Assembly (NCBI GenBank): GCA_036571765.1
Contig: BROE01000023.1
Location: 4,733,490-4,797,489, forward strand
DNA: 64,000 nucleotides
Source of the DNA: Plecoglossus altivelis
Taxonomy: Eukaryota; Chordata; Actinopteri; Osmeriformes; Plecoglossidae
Reading direction: 5' to 3'
Below the pieces are notes generated by a model, which did no database searches, was not told the origin of the DNA, and saw only the letters and a program-made list of their open reading frames with translations. Below, in pieces: positions 14,201-26,200 of this stretch; positions within the stretch are counted from its first letter, which is position 1, and every line of letters begins with the position of its first letter. Made by a program: the position numbers and the translations under genes.

Positions 14201-17200
14201 ATAATGCTAACTCTACACGGTGTGTTCACATATACACAGATGTTCTTTAAGGTAGTACTGTGGCTTTTGGATAGGGTTGAAGGGCCTCTTGTTCCCAGCC
14301 TGCAGACCTAGAGGCCACTTGACTTAGCTCAACATGTTGATGTGATGCTATTGTTAAAAAGGCAAATCGTCAATGCCAGGGTTTTCTGAGAGCCTCACAG
14401 GACATATGGTGTTAGTTAAGAGAATTAAGCTCTTGTGGAGCAGAAAGGAGGAGAAGAAAGGAAATATGCGCAGGAATCAATTCAAAATCATCAGAGCCAT
14501 AAGGTCTCTGTGGAGAAAATCATCTGCTTTCCAAAGGTGGTTTGCAGCCTCGAACGAAGTTTTCATTCAGAAGGTTCAGTTGGCTTCGGAATTCTAAATA
14601 CGGAACATAAGTACAGTGAAGGTGGTGTTCCTTGCAAGATCCAAACATAGTCTTCCATCAGCTTTGTGGAGTCCTCATCTATCAGGCTGGAGGATGCTCA
14701 TGAGCTTTGTACTCTCCTTACCATCCAAAGGTCAAAGGTCACCCTGAGTGTTATCCAACCCCTCACCATGAAAAGGTACTCACAGGACTGACAGGCAGAC
14801 GTGCATGTGAAGGTCAAATTTTACTTATATCCTCATCTGTAATGAGGAGATACTTTTAATATATTCTTGTCCCCCGATATTAAGTTTCCTTTTAGTCCCA
14901 TGCCAAACATCAGGAGCAAAGATGTGCTTTAACAGCAGTAGACGCAGTTGAAGGATTCAAATCACAGTCATTTCCTACCAGATATTGGCATGAGAATGAA
15001 AAACTTTTGTTTTGAGAACGAGGTTTTTTGTCTCAGCTCATTACCAAAAGGAAGTGACAAGAATTGTAGCTAAACCTTGAAGTCCGTTAATGTGACATCA
15101 AAACAAAGACATTTTAATAGCATGGTAGAACACAATCTTTCATAAAAACGTAACAATATTTTCGCCCTCGAGAAGGAACTTGCAGGAGAGCTGATGTCAG
15201 CCCCTTATGCTTCAGATCAGGAGGCCTCTGTGTACCTCTTCCTTTATCCACATGTTAATGTGACCCCATTCACATCTGTGCCAGCTCTTTTTTGTTAAAT
15301 ATACAAGAATATTTTGTGGTCGGTAGGGGGAAAGTTGTTCATCAAATTGAGGCTTTTGTAATGAGAACAGAAGGTATGCACCATAAACAGGGCTGGAACT
15401 GTAGGTTGTAAACCTGTGAGAACCTGTTGCTGCTGGGAGTTTTACAGACCAGCCTTCTAGAACATGCTAACACAGCATCTGAAGGCCTGTTTAGAGAGTC
15501 TAGAGTTTTGCTAACCCTATCCACCGTTTTAGGCCTAATTCAGAATAACATGTAATCAAACATTTTCAAATTGTGTTTTCCAAAACTTACAAACATGCAG
15601 TGTTGTAGCTTGTAGCTTATTGTTCTACTTAATGAGCTTTGAGACTTCTTATTGTCTTACTGGGATATATTTTGCTAAATGTGTACCAGGCCTATCAAAA
15701 CCATGATTACAAAAGAAAAATTGTATAACTGAATCTTTTTCTTTTTTTAGGGACCCGAGGGGCCCCCAGGAATCAAGGTAATAACTGAATGAATGTGTCT
15801 TGTTTCATTTAAACTGAAGTATTTCCTGGTGTGGTTATTTAGAAGGTGAGTAATGCAGTTGCGCACTAATTCACATGACTAACACAAAGTTAAACAACAA
15901 ACCGCTTTTCCTCATTTTAAACTTATTGGGAGGCAAAGAAAGAGAGAAAAAAATAGACAAAACCTTCAGATTTGCCTCAAACAGTGCCACACAGGTTTCA
16001 AGCCGGTCCCATATTGTGTTGATGTGGAGAACAGATGTGTTCTATCCAGCCATCAGGTAGCTGCCAGTGTTTTTCCTCATAACCCAATCAGACACTTCCT
16101 GTCTCCACTGTCATCTGTCGACAGCCAGATCTAGCCAGAGGGAGGTCGATGACACACTGCTGTGTTAATGACTCATCAAGCACATTTGAGCTTCCTGAAG
16201 TAGGCTATATGTGCGTCCTGACGCTGAACTTTAGTTTCTGATAAGATGGCTTTATTATTAGTTTGCAAAACTGATCCTAACTAATCTTGAGGGCGCAGTT
16301 ACCACTTTGAAGATATGCTATTTGTTATCAAATGTCATTTTCCCCATGTTTTTAATAAAGTAAACTGTCACCAAAGTTGGCACATTTAGCAGTATTTCGT
16401 ATGTGCTATGGCTGAGAGAAGATTCTGAAAACACTGTATCCCACCATGGAACCAAGCCTTTCCATGTGTTAACCACCATGCACACAGTGGTAGCTCATTA
16501 AAACCTACTTTTAAGGCCTCCTGTATCTAAATCATTGTGTCTAGACAAGAACATGCAGAAACATACCCACACACACTCGCACACCAACACACACACTTTC
16601 TGGCTACTTATCTCATTGTGGCTGCTCTGCACTCCTACGCTCCCCTGGCTGTCCAGTGTCACCCTCAACTCACACGTCTTAAAATAAGACGTGAGATGTT
16701 TGCTCTGGCCCGGTCTTGTAAGGTCATCAAACATCTTCGCCTGGCGCTGGAGAGCAGCGGAGGGGTTCGTTGCCGCCTCGGAATGTTCGCCTGTCCGTTT
16801 TCTCCCGCCTGTTTACGCTGGTGTTTCCAGCGACGGAGGCTTCGCGCCCTGCCGTCGAGCTGTCTCCCAGTGGCTCCGCTGGATAACGGGCTGAGAATTT
16901 GTCAAACTGATGCAAATACCCGCAGACAGAAAAAGAGTGCAGCGTCATGTAGTCTAGCGAGCGTTCAAATATCATGACTAAGGTTATATTGAAAGTGCTG
17001 TATTGAATTTCTTTTTCTCCTCCTAGCCATAAATATTGAACAGATTTTTTAAACCACAGTTTCAATATCACTTTCTACATTTAAGGGTGGGGTATGTGTA
17101 GCTCAGTGGTTAGAGCACTTGAATGTTGATCAACTTTGCAGGTTAAAATAACCCTCTGTACTTAAAATGACTCAGGATAATGGTGTCCGTTAAATGAACA

Positions 17201-20200
17201 CATTTTTATTATCAAGATGTTTTCCTGTATATATATTCCATTGAGATCCGTGTTAGTTGATTATGTCATTAAAACGATGCTTGCTTATTTTTTGTAGGGT
17301 TCTCTTGGGTCTCCTGGCGTACCAGGAGTTGATGGACTGAAGGTAGGACATGATTAGGGATAAGGTCATTGACCACTGTTCAGCAATCTCAGGTGACAAC
17401 TTCAACCATGTCATGACTTGTCATGAACCTACATTGAAAGTTCTTAATGCGACTCATGAAAAGGTCAAGGCCCACCTTCTGTAAATTGTTTTCAGCTTGC
17501 GTTTAATGACACTCGTTGAACACGTGGCTCTTTTTATGATGTCGCCTGCCTTTGTGATGGGACTCTGTCACGGGTTGTCACAATTTCAAACCTCTGCACT
17601 GTTTGAGGAATGTTTGGCAGTTATGTCTTCCAGCCATGTCTTCCAGCCATAACTGCCAGAACTGTCGGTGAGATCACTTTCACTTTCATTGAAACTAAGT
17701 TAGATCACAGAAGTATTTATGAACAGAAAGAATGCAGAGAGCTGTTCCATCTCCACGGTGCAAAAAAGGAGAGAAGTTGGTCGGAAAGCAAGATAAGTAA
17801 AGATGATCAGAAAGGACAGCCTCTTGGAAAAATCAGGTAGAATGAAAAAATAAATAGAATAAAACACTATAAATTGAGCTCTGTTGGATAAACTAAGAGA
17901 GTCAAGCATGAAATAGATGTCAGAGCCAGTGCCAAGGTGTTATAAAAGCAGCCAGTTATGCAGTTTAGAAACACACTGAAGAACATCTCAGGCCATTCTT
18001 GAATTTTCCTTCGGCGGTCAATGGAAGGTTGAACAGGAGACTGATCCGACCAAGATATCAACTCCAATAAACTCGACTCCAATCTGACCATCATCGGGTG
18101 GGATATATTACAGTCATGTTAATGAACCCCAACTGCTGACACACGATGATGATGTTATCCCACATCTACGTAGACAATCTTTTCCAATTGGCCAACCCGG
18201 TAGTGTTGATCTACAGGGAGGGCGGACCCCAGTGTGAGCCGCTGTGTGTTGTGTTGTCTGTAGGGGGAGGTGGGACCCTCCGGATTAGATGGAACTCCTG
18301 GCTCCAAGGTTTGTTGCTCATTGTCACGCGTGCGTCTCATTATTCTTGTCTGCAGGCGGCCTTGATATTGTTTCGCTGGGTCTTTTTTTTTACACAGTGT
18401 CCTTTGTGCATCCTTCAGGCATCCACGGTGCTATCTCACGTCAGCTTGCTTCATTGAGTGTTTCTCTGCAACACGAGTCAGTTGTGGCCACGTTCGGTTG
18501 TGTTCTTTACTGTACCAAGCATTCGTTTTCTCAGTCATATTTCTTTTGGTCAGCTGTACATGGAAGTTTAACATTGCAATGTCTGTACTTGCCCTGTCGC
18601 ATTCAACATCTCTCAATCCCCTTACATAATTGTATCCCTTCAAACATGTTGTTACATCATTTTACTGCTACCTAAATTACTGCTCAACATTGGTCACCGG
18701 TCATTAAAACATGTAAGTTTGTTGTAAAATGTCCCATTTGTATTGTACAAGCTGTAATACTTGGCCTGACTATGTTTATTTAAAAACGACATTTAGGGAC
18801 TTTCTCACTCAGTTCACACCCAATAGGCTGCTGGAAGACAGAGCAGATGCAATATGAGACGCTTCTACAATCTCAAGTGAATTTAACCCCTGATATAATC
18901 TGACCTGGATTTGCTGCCAAAATACCCCCCCCCTCTCCCCCAAACCCTCCCTAACCCCAAAAACCCCAACCCTCCCAGAGCTGCTGTCTTAACCATGCTT
19001 TCTTTTCCAACAGGGTGAAATGGGAGAACGAGGTGAAAAGGTGAGGGCTTAACTTCCATCATCAGATGTGAGTTCACACCACTCCTTACCACGCTCTCTG
19101 AAGTGAAGCTGGAGACCGGCTGCATTTATATATCCAGCCCCCAATAGTACGATACCAATGGTTAGATGTTCTGATGATGCTCATTCCAGTGTCTTACTCT
19201 CACAAACAAATGTTTGAGGAAAGTTTACCTTATCTGACAAGTGTGGTTGCCAAGAAGTGGTTACCATTTCATGCAACCACTTCTTGGCAACTAATAAGAA
19301 CGTCATTTCCAAAAGGTACACTATAATTATCTACTGTGCTCCGGTCATTAGTTTAGCCATTGATGTTGAGTCACTAAACTCTCATAAGACCATGCCTGTT
19401 TAGCCAAAGCCTCTGTCTCGGACCAGACAGCCCAATCAAGCCTTGAGTCAGAGACTACCCAGAAGCCTTTGCTCCACCCTTCCCAACCCTAATGGGTTCT
19501 TGTGCTGTTGTTGGCTGGGCCGGAGAGGGAGGTGAGAACAGTCAGCCTCTCCCTGGGGTCAGACAGGCAGGAGGGGGACCAGATGATTCACAGCAGTTCC
19601 TTGGCACCACAGCCACAGAGAGGGCCTTGTTTGGTACAGTGGAGCTACCATAAGCAGCCTTCAAAGTTTCTCTGCTCCAATCACTTGCCCTTCAACTACA
19701 GGAAGTTAGCTGACAGTTTTAACAGCTTGTACAGAAAGTGAGCCACCAATAAGACAAAGACATCCATAAATCACAACACACCTCAAGGTATTGAGATAAC
19801 ATTTCATTGGGTGATCCAATGTATGGCAATATCTATGAAGTCAGCCACCATACAGACACATATTCAAACACACATTTCTTTCCTCATCCACGGACATTTA
19901 TAAATACTCACCTACGTTTAAGCCCTAGTTCCCATAGTGCTGTTTGATAACACTCCTGATCCTCTCTGAAGTTCTCCCCGTCTGTTTTTCTTCTTGCAGG
20001 GGGACATGGGTGAAGATGGTCTCAAAGGAGATGTTGGAGAAAAGGTATGTTTCATAATACCCCCCTCTCTTTTGTGCTTTTAGTTTAACACAAAGAACAA
20101 ACCCGGCTCTTTCTGCCAGCTGAGGCAGAGGGCTGGAGGAGGGGCTGGCTTGGTGGGCAGCTGGAGGAGGGTCTGGGAGGGTGGGCAGCTGGAGGAGAGG

Positions 20201-23200
20201 CTGGGAGGGCGTGGAGCTGGAGGAGAGGCTGTCTTGGTGGGCAGCTGGAGGAGAGGCTGGGAGGGCAGCTGGAGGAGAGGCTGGGAGAGCAGCTGGAGGA
20301 GAGGCTGGGAGGGCAGGGAGCTGGAGGAGAGGCTGGGAGGGCGAAGAACTGGAGGAGAGGCTGGCTGGGTGGGTAGCTGGAGGAGAGGCTGGGAGGGCAG
20401 CTGGAGGAGAGGCTGGGAGGGTGGACAGCTGGAGGAGATGCTGGGAGGGCAGCTGGAGGAGAGGCTGGGAGGGCGAAGAGCTGGAGGAGAGGCTGGCTTG
20501 GTGGGCAGCTGGAGGAGAGGCTGGGAGGGTGGGGAGGTGGAGGAGAGGCTGGGGAGGCGGTGGAGAGGCTAGCTGGCTGGGGAGCTGGAGGAGGGGTGAA
20601 GGAGAAGTGCCCTCAGCTGTCGGTGGGAGCCACACCAAGCCAGCCAGACTGGAGCTAAGTGGAGCTAATTTGTTTGCTCTGCTTCCTGGTTGGACGCCTC
20701 ATGTGTTAACATGGGATCATTTATCTTTGAGACAGGCTAGTTACACACCCTTACAATTATAGGTGGGGAAGGTCCTCGCAGGACACGTTGTATTGGACCT
20801 AAGTTGTAGACTTTTTGATAAATGAGGGCACTTTGTTGATCATTTAGTTGATTACACCTACAAATATTGATATCCACCAATGGAACTTTGAAAGCCATTT
20901 GATTACAAAAATACATATATTACAAAATAATATTTATAAAGGTCGCAGTGTGACTGGAGTTTGTAATGGCTGTCTTTCCAATTTCCTTAAAAGCGCTTCA
21001 TTCTCTAGAAACAGATATAGGGAGAATGAGAGTGACGGGTACAAAAACACATTATTGATGACTGGCAGTCCAGCAGAGGAAGCGTGCTTGGAATGTCACA
21101 GCCAATTTATAGCCAGTCGCAGCCGAACAACTTTGATAAGGTCTCACTTTATGGATATTCGGGTTTAAATACTGCTTGGGATCTGCTGCCAGCAGTGAAC
21201 ATCATCCATCCATGGAAGATGGTGGACAAATAAAGTATAGGGTGATAAAAGTTCTCAGCTTTGATCTGATGGACATAACTCTAGTAACAGCCGGTTTGGG
21301 ACGGAGTTTCATGACAAAACTCAAAAACTGGCAGTTGCGGGGGAACTCGATGTCCTAAAACAAGCGGTCGGTCATTCATTTCTTTTTAAGATCAATTTCC
21401 GCTTACATAAATGTGGACTTGGTATGTTGATTAAGGATGAACAGAAATGCACAGGTGTTACTGCAAGTAAAACAATAAAGGATTTATATTTGGTTTATCG
21501 AAATGCTATTCAGGAGAAAAGCTCGCATGGCAGACGTTTTCCTAAAAAGCACAATGTCGAACAGATGGTCAGAGTAATTGCTCTCTGACGGTACACGGAA
21601 CAGGTCTGCATGCAGTCAAGACTAATCTGCCACTAGTCACACAGACAAGATACATGGATTATTCAAGACTTGCACTCATACATATAATTGATTTTTGACA
21701 ACAACAGGAACAAAGTTTGCTGAATAGTTATCCCTAGAATGTCATGGTGCCGTACACTTGGGTTCTACTACCTAGTGTAGCTAGAGCCTGTACTTTCTGA
21801 ACATCAGGAATCACCATCAAGAAAAGAGACCACAGTGATAAGAAGAGTCAGTTGGTGTGTGATTCAGCCATGACTGGTTTCAGTCCTCTAAGTCCACACA
21901 GCCTGGCTCTGCCACATCATCGCTCCATCATTGTTTTGGATGAGGAGGTGGAGGATTTGATGAATCACCCATAAAGGAGTATATCAATGGCCTTTTGTGG
22001 ATCCTTGTTAGAGGACCGGTGGGCAGCTCCTGTTGCTCCTATGTAGGAGAGGCCAAGCCCAGCTCCAGGCTCCCGGAGGAGAATGTGGTGATGAGGGTTG
22101 AAAAGGTGAAACTGAGAGAATCTGACAGGGCAGCCTGCTGTATGCAAGCAGCCTCCGAGTTTACATGGCCACAGAGTCCAATTGTTTTGACAGTGGGCTT
22201 CAGCGGAGTGAGAAAAAGAACAAAAGGCAAGCCCCCTCCCACTCCTCTCCTCCCTCCCTCTCTCATCCTCGCCCAAGCGACAGAGGCAGCCGCGAGACTA
22301 TCGGAGCGGCACCCGCAGTTTGTATCAGCGCTCTGCTCAGCACAGATGGCGGTCCAAAACTGAGTCATAACAGCTTGTCTCGGAGTAACATAAACATGGA
22401 AATGACTTGGCTGACAGGAACGTTTAGAGGGAGGCCCAGCGTTTTGGAAACCAAACGTGGAATCTCTCAAATTCACTCTTTATCTGACTTCAATAGGATG
22501 CAAAGGGATTTGATAGCACCATCTGCTGAAAAGGGCTTTGGTGTTTGTTTGTTAGGCGCTTTTGCCAAGCACGAACCTGGGATTCTCCATGACTGCTTTT
22601 CCAAATTGCGCAGGTCTAACGCTGGACTGTCCACAAACAAAGGTTCACATGGATATCTTTTTCCTCCTTCAAGCAATTAACATTCGGTGTGATGTGTATA
22701 AACATTTTACAGGGTGTGAAATTAGCTGTGACAAGCTGTGCTCAAAAGTCAAACCTCAGACACGGAAAAAAATGCTTTTTTTAGATTTGAAAATAGGGAA
22801 AAAACAAGTAAACCATCTAATTGCCTCTAGAGAATTCTGGGAGGGTTTGGCAGTGGTAAGAGGGGCACCACTGCTTACTCTCAACTCTCGAGATCCAATC
22901 CACCACCTAGCCATCGTGTACAAATTCAACTATTGGCTATGCCTCTATAGCTCCAAGATGTTTCAGCCAATGAGGCTTGATCTTTCATCACCCTAGCTCA
23001 TTAGATGGAGAATTAGGTTGAGATAATATGTCTTATGGTAATGCTTAACTAAAGCTATGCTTAACAATGCCAGCACAATCTCTGCTGTACTCCATGGCAA
23101 GACAGTCTACAGCCTAGTTGCGGAGTGGTTAAAAAAGTTGGTGTTCGTATTTCTTAACTCAGGTGTTTTCATCGCCTGCTTTTTCCCCCTGGCTGCTCTT

Positions 23201-26200
23201 TTTGTCACCGGGAGTTGATGAAGCAAGTGTCAGTGTGCCCCAAAGTGCAGATCACTGTCTAGAAGAGTGGTTCTTAACCTGGGTTCGATCGAACCACAGG
23301 GGTTCGGTGAGTCAGTGTCAGGGGTTCGGCGGAGGTCGAGACACACACCCGACTCATATGATTATATGAATTTGAAAAAGATCTCATTTTATTTTTCCAA
23401 TTAAGAAAAGTGAATTTGCATAGAAACTGGCGGGGTTTAGCACCTCTAACAAGGTTAAGAACCGCTGCTGTGAAAGCATGCAGTGTCTGCTGCGTCCCAG
23501 GCCTCAGGCAGGCTACTCCCCAGTCAAGCAGGAGCTGATTAGTTGGGTGCTGATTGGTCCTCAAACTGCTACCTTTCAAACAGTTCTCGCAAGTAGCAAT
23601 TCACTGCTTCGGATGTAATGTGGATTTAAGGACACCCTGAAACACAGAACTGTCAGCGTGTTCATCGCGCCCGACTGAGGGACTGCATGACTACAGTCCT
23701 CCATCCCAGTCAGTCCCAGCCGTTTCATGGCCGGTGTTTGCCTGAGTCAGAGCATCTGTAACGATTTGGGCCAGATGTGAAGGTCTGTAATGCAAACATC
23801 CCTGCCAGAAACCAACAGGTGCACACCAGCAGCTTCTTTGATGTCTGCCCTGTTAAAATAAGACATTATTCTTATGGTAAAAAAAAAAGAAATACCTGAA
23901 GTATACCTAGACGTTGACTTTATAGTATTTTATCGCAAAAGCTGCATGTCTAGATCAGATCTTATTTGCTGTGACCTTTGATTTGTTCAATCTGCTTTGG
24001 AAATATCACCCAATGGTAACAAGCGCAAGCAATTGTCCCTTGTTGTTATTTACAGTCTGAAACCTGTTCCCTGTCCTTTCCACTTTACTGACCTAAAATT
24101 GGTTCTAAATTAAACACACATCAAGCTAGCGCTAACGAAACATAGCCTAACGACTGGCATGAAGGGGGAGGTTCGGGGGCATTACTTGGGTGTTATAGAG
24201 GCCTGCAACATCCAGCTGTTACCATTAATGCAGTTTATTGCTAGCAAAAAATGCAGCAATTAAACATGCCTTGTGTGTGCTGCGCATCGTAATGATGACC
24301 ATAAAAGCTGGAGGGAGGAGGAATTCTTTCAGCAACTTCTGAGGAGTAAGGCACATGTGAAGTGTAACCACAGAATTTGCACCAGAGGCAAGCAGCCCTC
24401 CCCCCTCTTCCCACTCTTGTTGGAAACCCTCCCTCTTCTCTGCTCCCTTTAAACTAGGCACCTACCTGCAGTCTTTTCTTGTAAATGAGTGGCACCACTC
24501 ATTTTGGTTGTGAGGGTTCAGTCCTTGTAACATGGAAGTAGGCGTGTGCTTGAGACCTCTGATCAGGGGGTCTCAGTGGAGCGAAGCAGCGTGCCCATTA
24601 GAGAGTTCATGTCCTCTTGTGACACACCAGCAGTAAAAATACCATCCATCTTTTGTCTTCTCTAGGGTGAATCAGGCTCCTCCGCAGCCGGGATCAAGGT
24701 GAGCTGAATGTTCGACTGTGGTTGAAGACTTCTGTGGATGACAAAATCTCTCTGGCGCTCCTCAGCCAACTAAAACAGCCAAACGAAACCAAGCACTTTG
24801 TCTTCGTTCCAGGGTGAGCCAGGAGAGCCAGGCAGAGGAGGAATGAAGGTAGGACGGCTCAAAAACAACATAACAGTGACGGTCGCAGGACTGTGGTAGA
24901 ATAATGTTGGTTTGTTGCTGGTTGGTTTCCACAAGACGACAGAGTGGAGACGCTGGGCCTGCCTGCTGAGGCTGGAGTGGAAAAGCGTTCTCACCGTAAC
25001 ACCGCCTGCATAAGCGGCAATGTCAATTCATGACCGAGCTAAAGCACCAAGATGGAGTGGAGAGATGAGTGATGCAAAAGAAGGAATATGAATCAAACAT
25101 ATAGAACACAGCACAATAGCAGTATACAGGCTCCATGAAAAAGACCTGTGCTTGAACTTATACCTTATAAAATACCAATGAGTGATTCATCACTTATGTA
25201 AGCAAAAGCTCAGCCCATGGGTATATATACTCAATGGGCCGGGGGTCATAAGTCACAGGGTGTTTAGTTAAGACGATGCCGATATTGGCAGAGGACCAGG
25301 AGTGCGGACTAGACAGGTGGGTGGAGCCTTGTCTCTGGAAGCAAGCGAGGGCGGCTACCGGAGGAAGAATCATCCAGCTTCTTCCTGCTGTCTCTGACCG
25401 TGTAGAGAACCATCATTCAAGTCCCAAGTCTGCACCCGCATCCCATCTAATAACACTATTTACTCCACGCAGGCACACCCAGTTAATCCCCATCCTTTCT
25501 CCCTCTTTCAAAAGCGAGAAGGTCCAGGCCCACAGCTTGGAGCGCAAACCTATTTCTGCTACAGTTCCATCATAAACACTCGAAGCCATTTGTTTAAATA
25601 TCCATCCTGCATTTTCATTGGCATCGGACCTCCGATTAAAGAACACTTTCTTATCCCTACTGAATCCTTCACAGTGTGGGAAGGTATTTTGAGGCCCTAG
25701 TTTTACCATGTTTTCTACAAGGGGATTTACTGGGTTTTTTACACAGTACCATTATGCTCGATCATCCTCAAATTGCCAAATAATTATTTTTAAGTGCCAG
25801 TATTGTAACAGTGTACCTAGTGTTAAAGCTGCAGTAGGTAGCCCTGTGAAATATATTCAAGTATGAGAAACAGCGCCCCCCACTTCTTGTGTGAAATTCT
25901 GTGCTTTCCTCCAGCTCTAGTTTAAGTGGAAGTAGTTTCACAAATTAAGCCTTTCAGAAGGTGATGAGCTGGAAAAGGGTTGCTGGAACACGATTGGCTG
26001 GAAAGAAATGGCCATTTCACTGGTTATGCGCTGTTTGTGTCACTAAACATCAAAAGCCCTATCAGGTTACACAACATGTTCATAGGGGATCTAACATGTC
26101 TTACCTTTATAGTGTTTGTAGAAAGTACCTTGCACAGGACTTCCAAAGGTTTATCTGACCTAAAAACAACACAATGAAGGTTCATCTGAATAAATCATTT

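Larger units (their letters stand above)
20045..24665. other. Large col25a1 intron (4.6 kb)
   Basis: Holds the minisatellite at 20130-20596 and the hAT-type element at 23265-23467. The open frames near 22000-22700 on both strands lack any recognisable domain and have no splice support. Otherwise unique sequence. Confidence 0.6.

Noticed and set aside
19925..20762. Long open frames on both strands (237 codons minus, 193 and 140 codons plus)
   Set aside because: They are read-through of the 24/28-bp minisatellite; the proteins are pure repeats and overlap the col25a1 exon at 20000 in the wrong frame.
22039..22680. Frames of 145 (minus) and 171 (plus) codons in the large intron
   Set aside because: Overlapping on both strands, no similarity to anything recognised, and no consistent splice or start context.
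25815..26200. Sequence starting taaagctgcagtaggtag, reminiscent of a dispersed fish repeat
   Set aside because: Only a vague resemblance; without a database search I cannot define ends or family.
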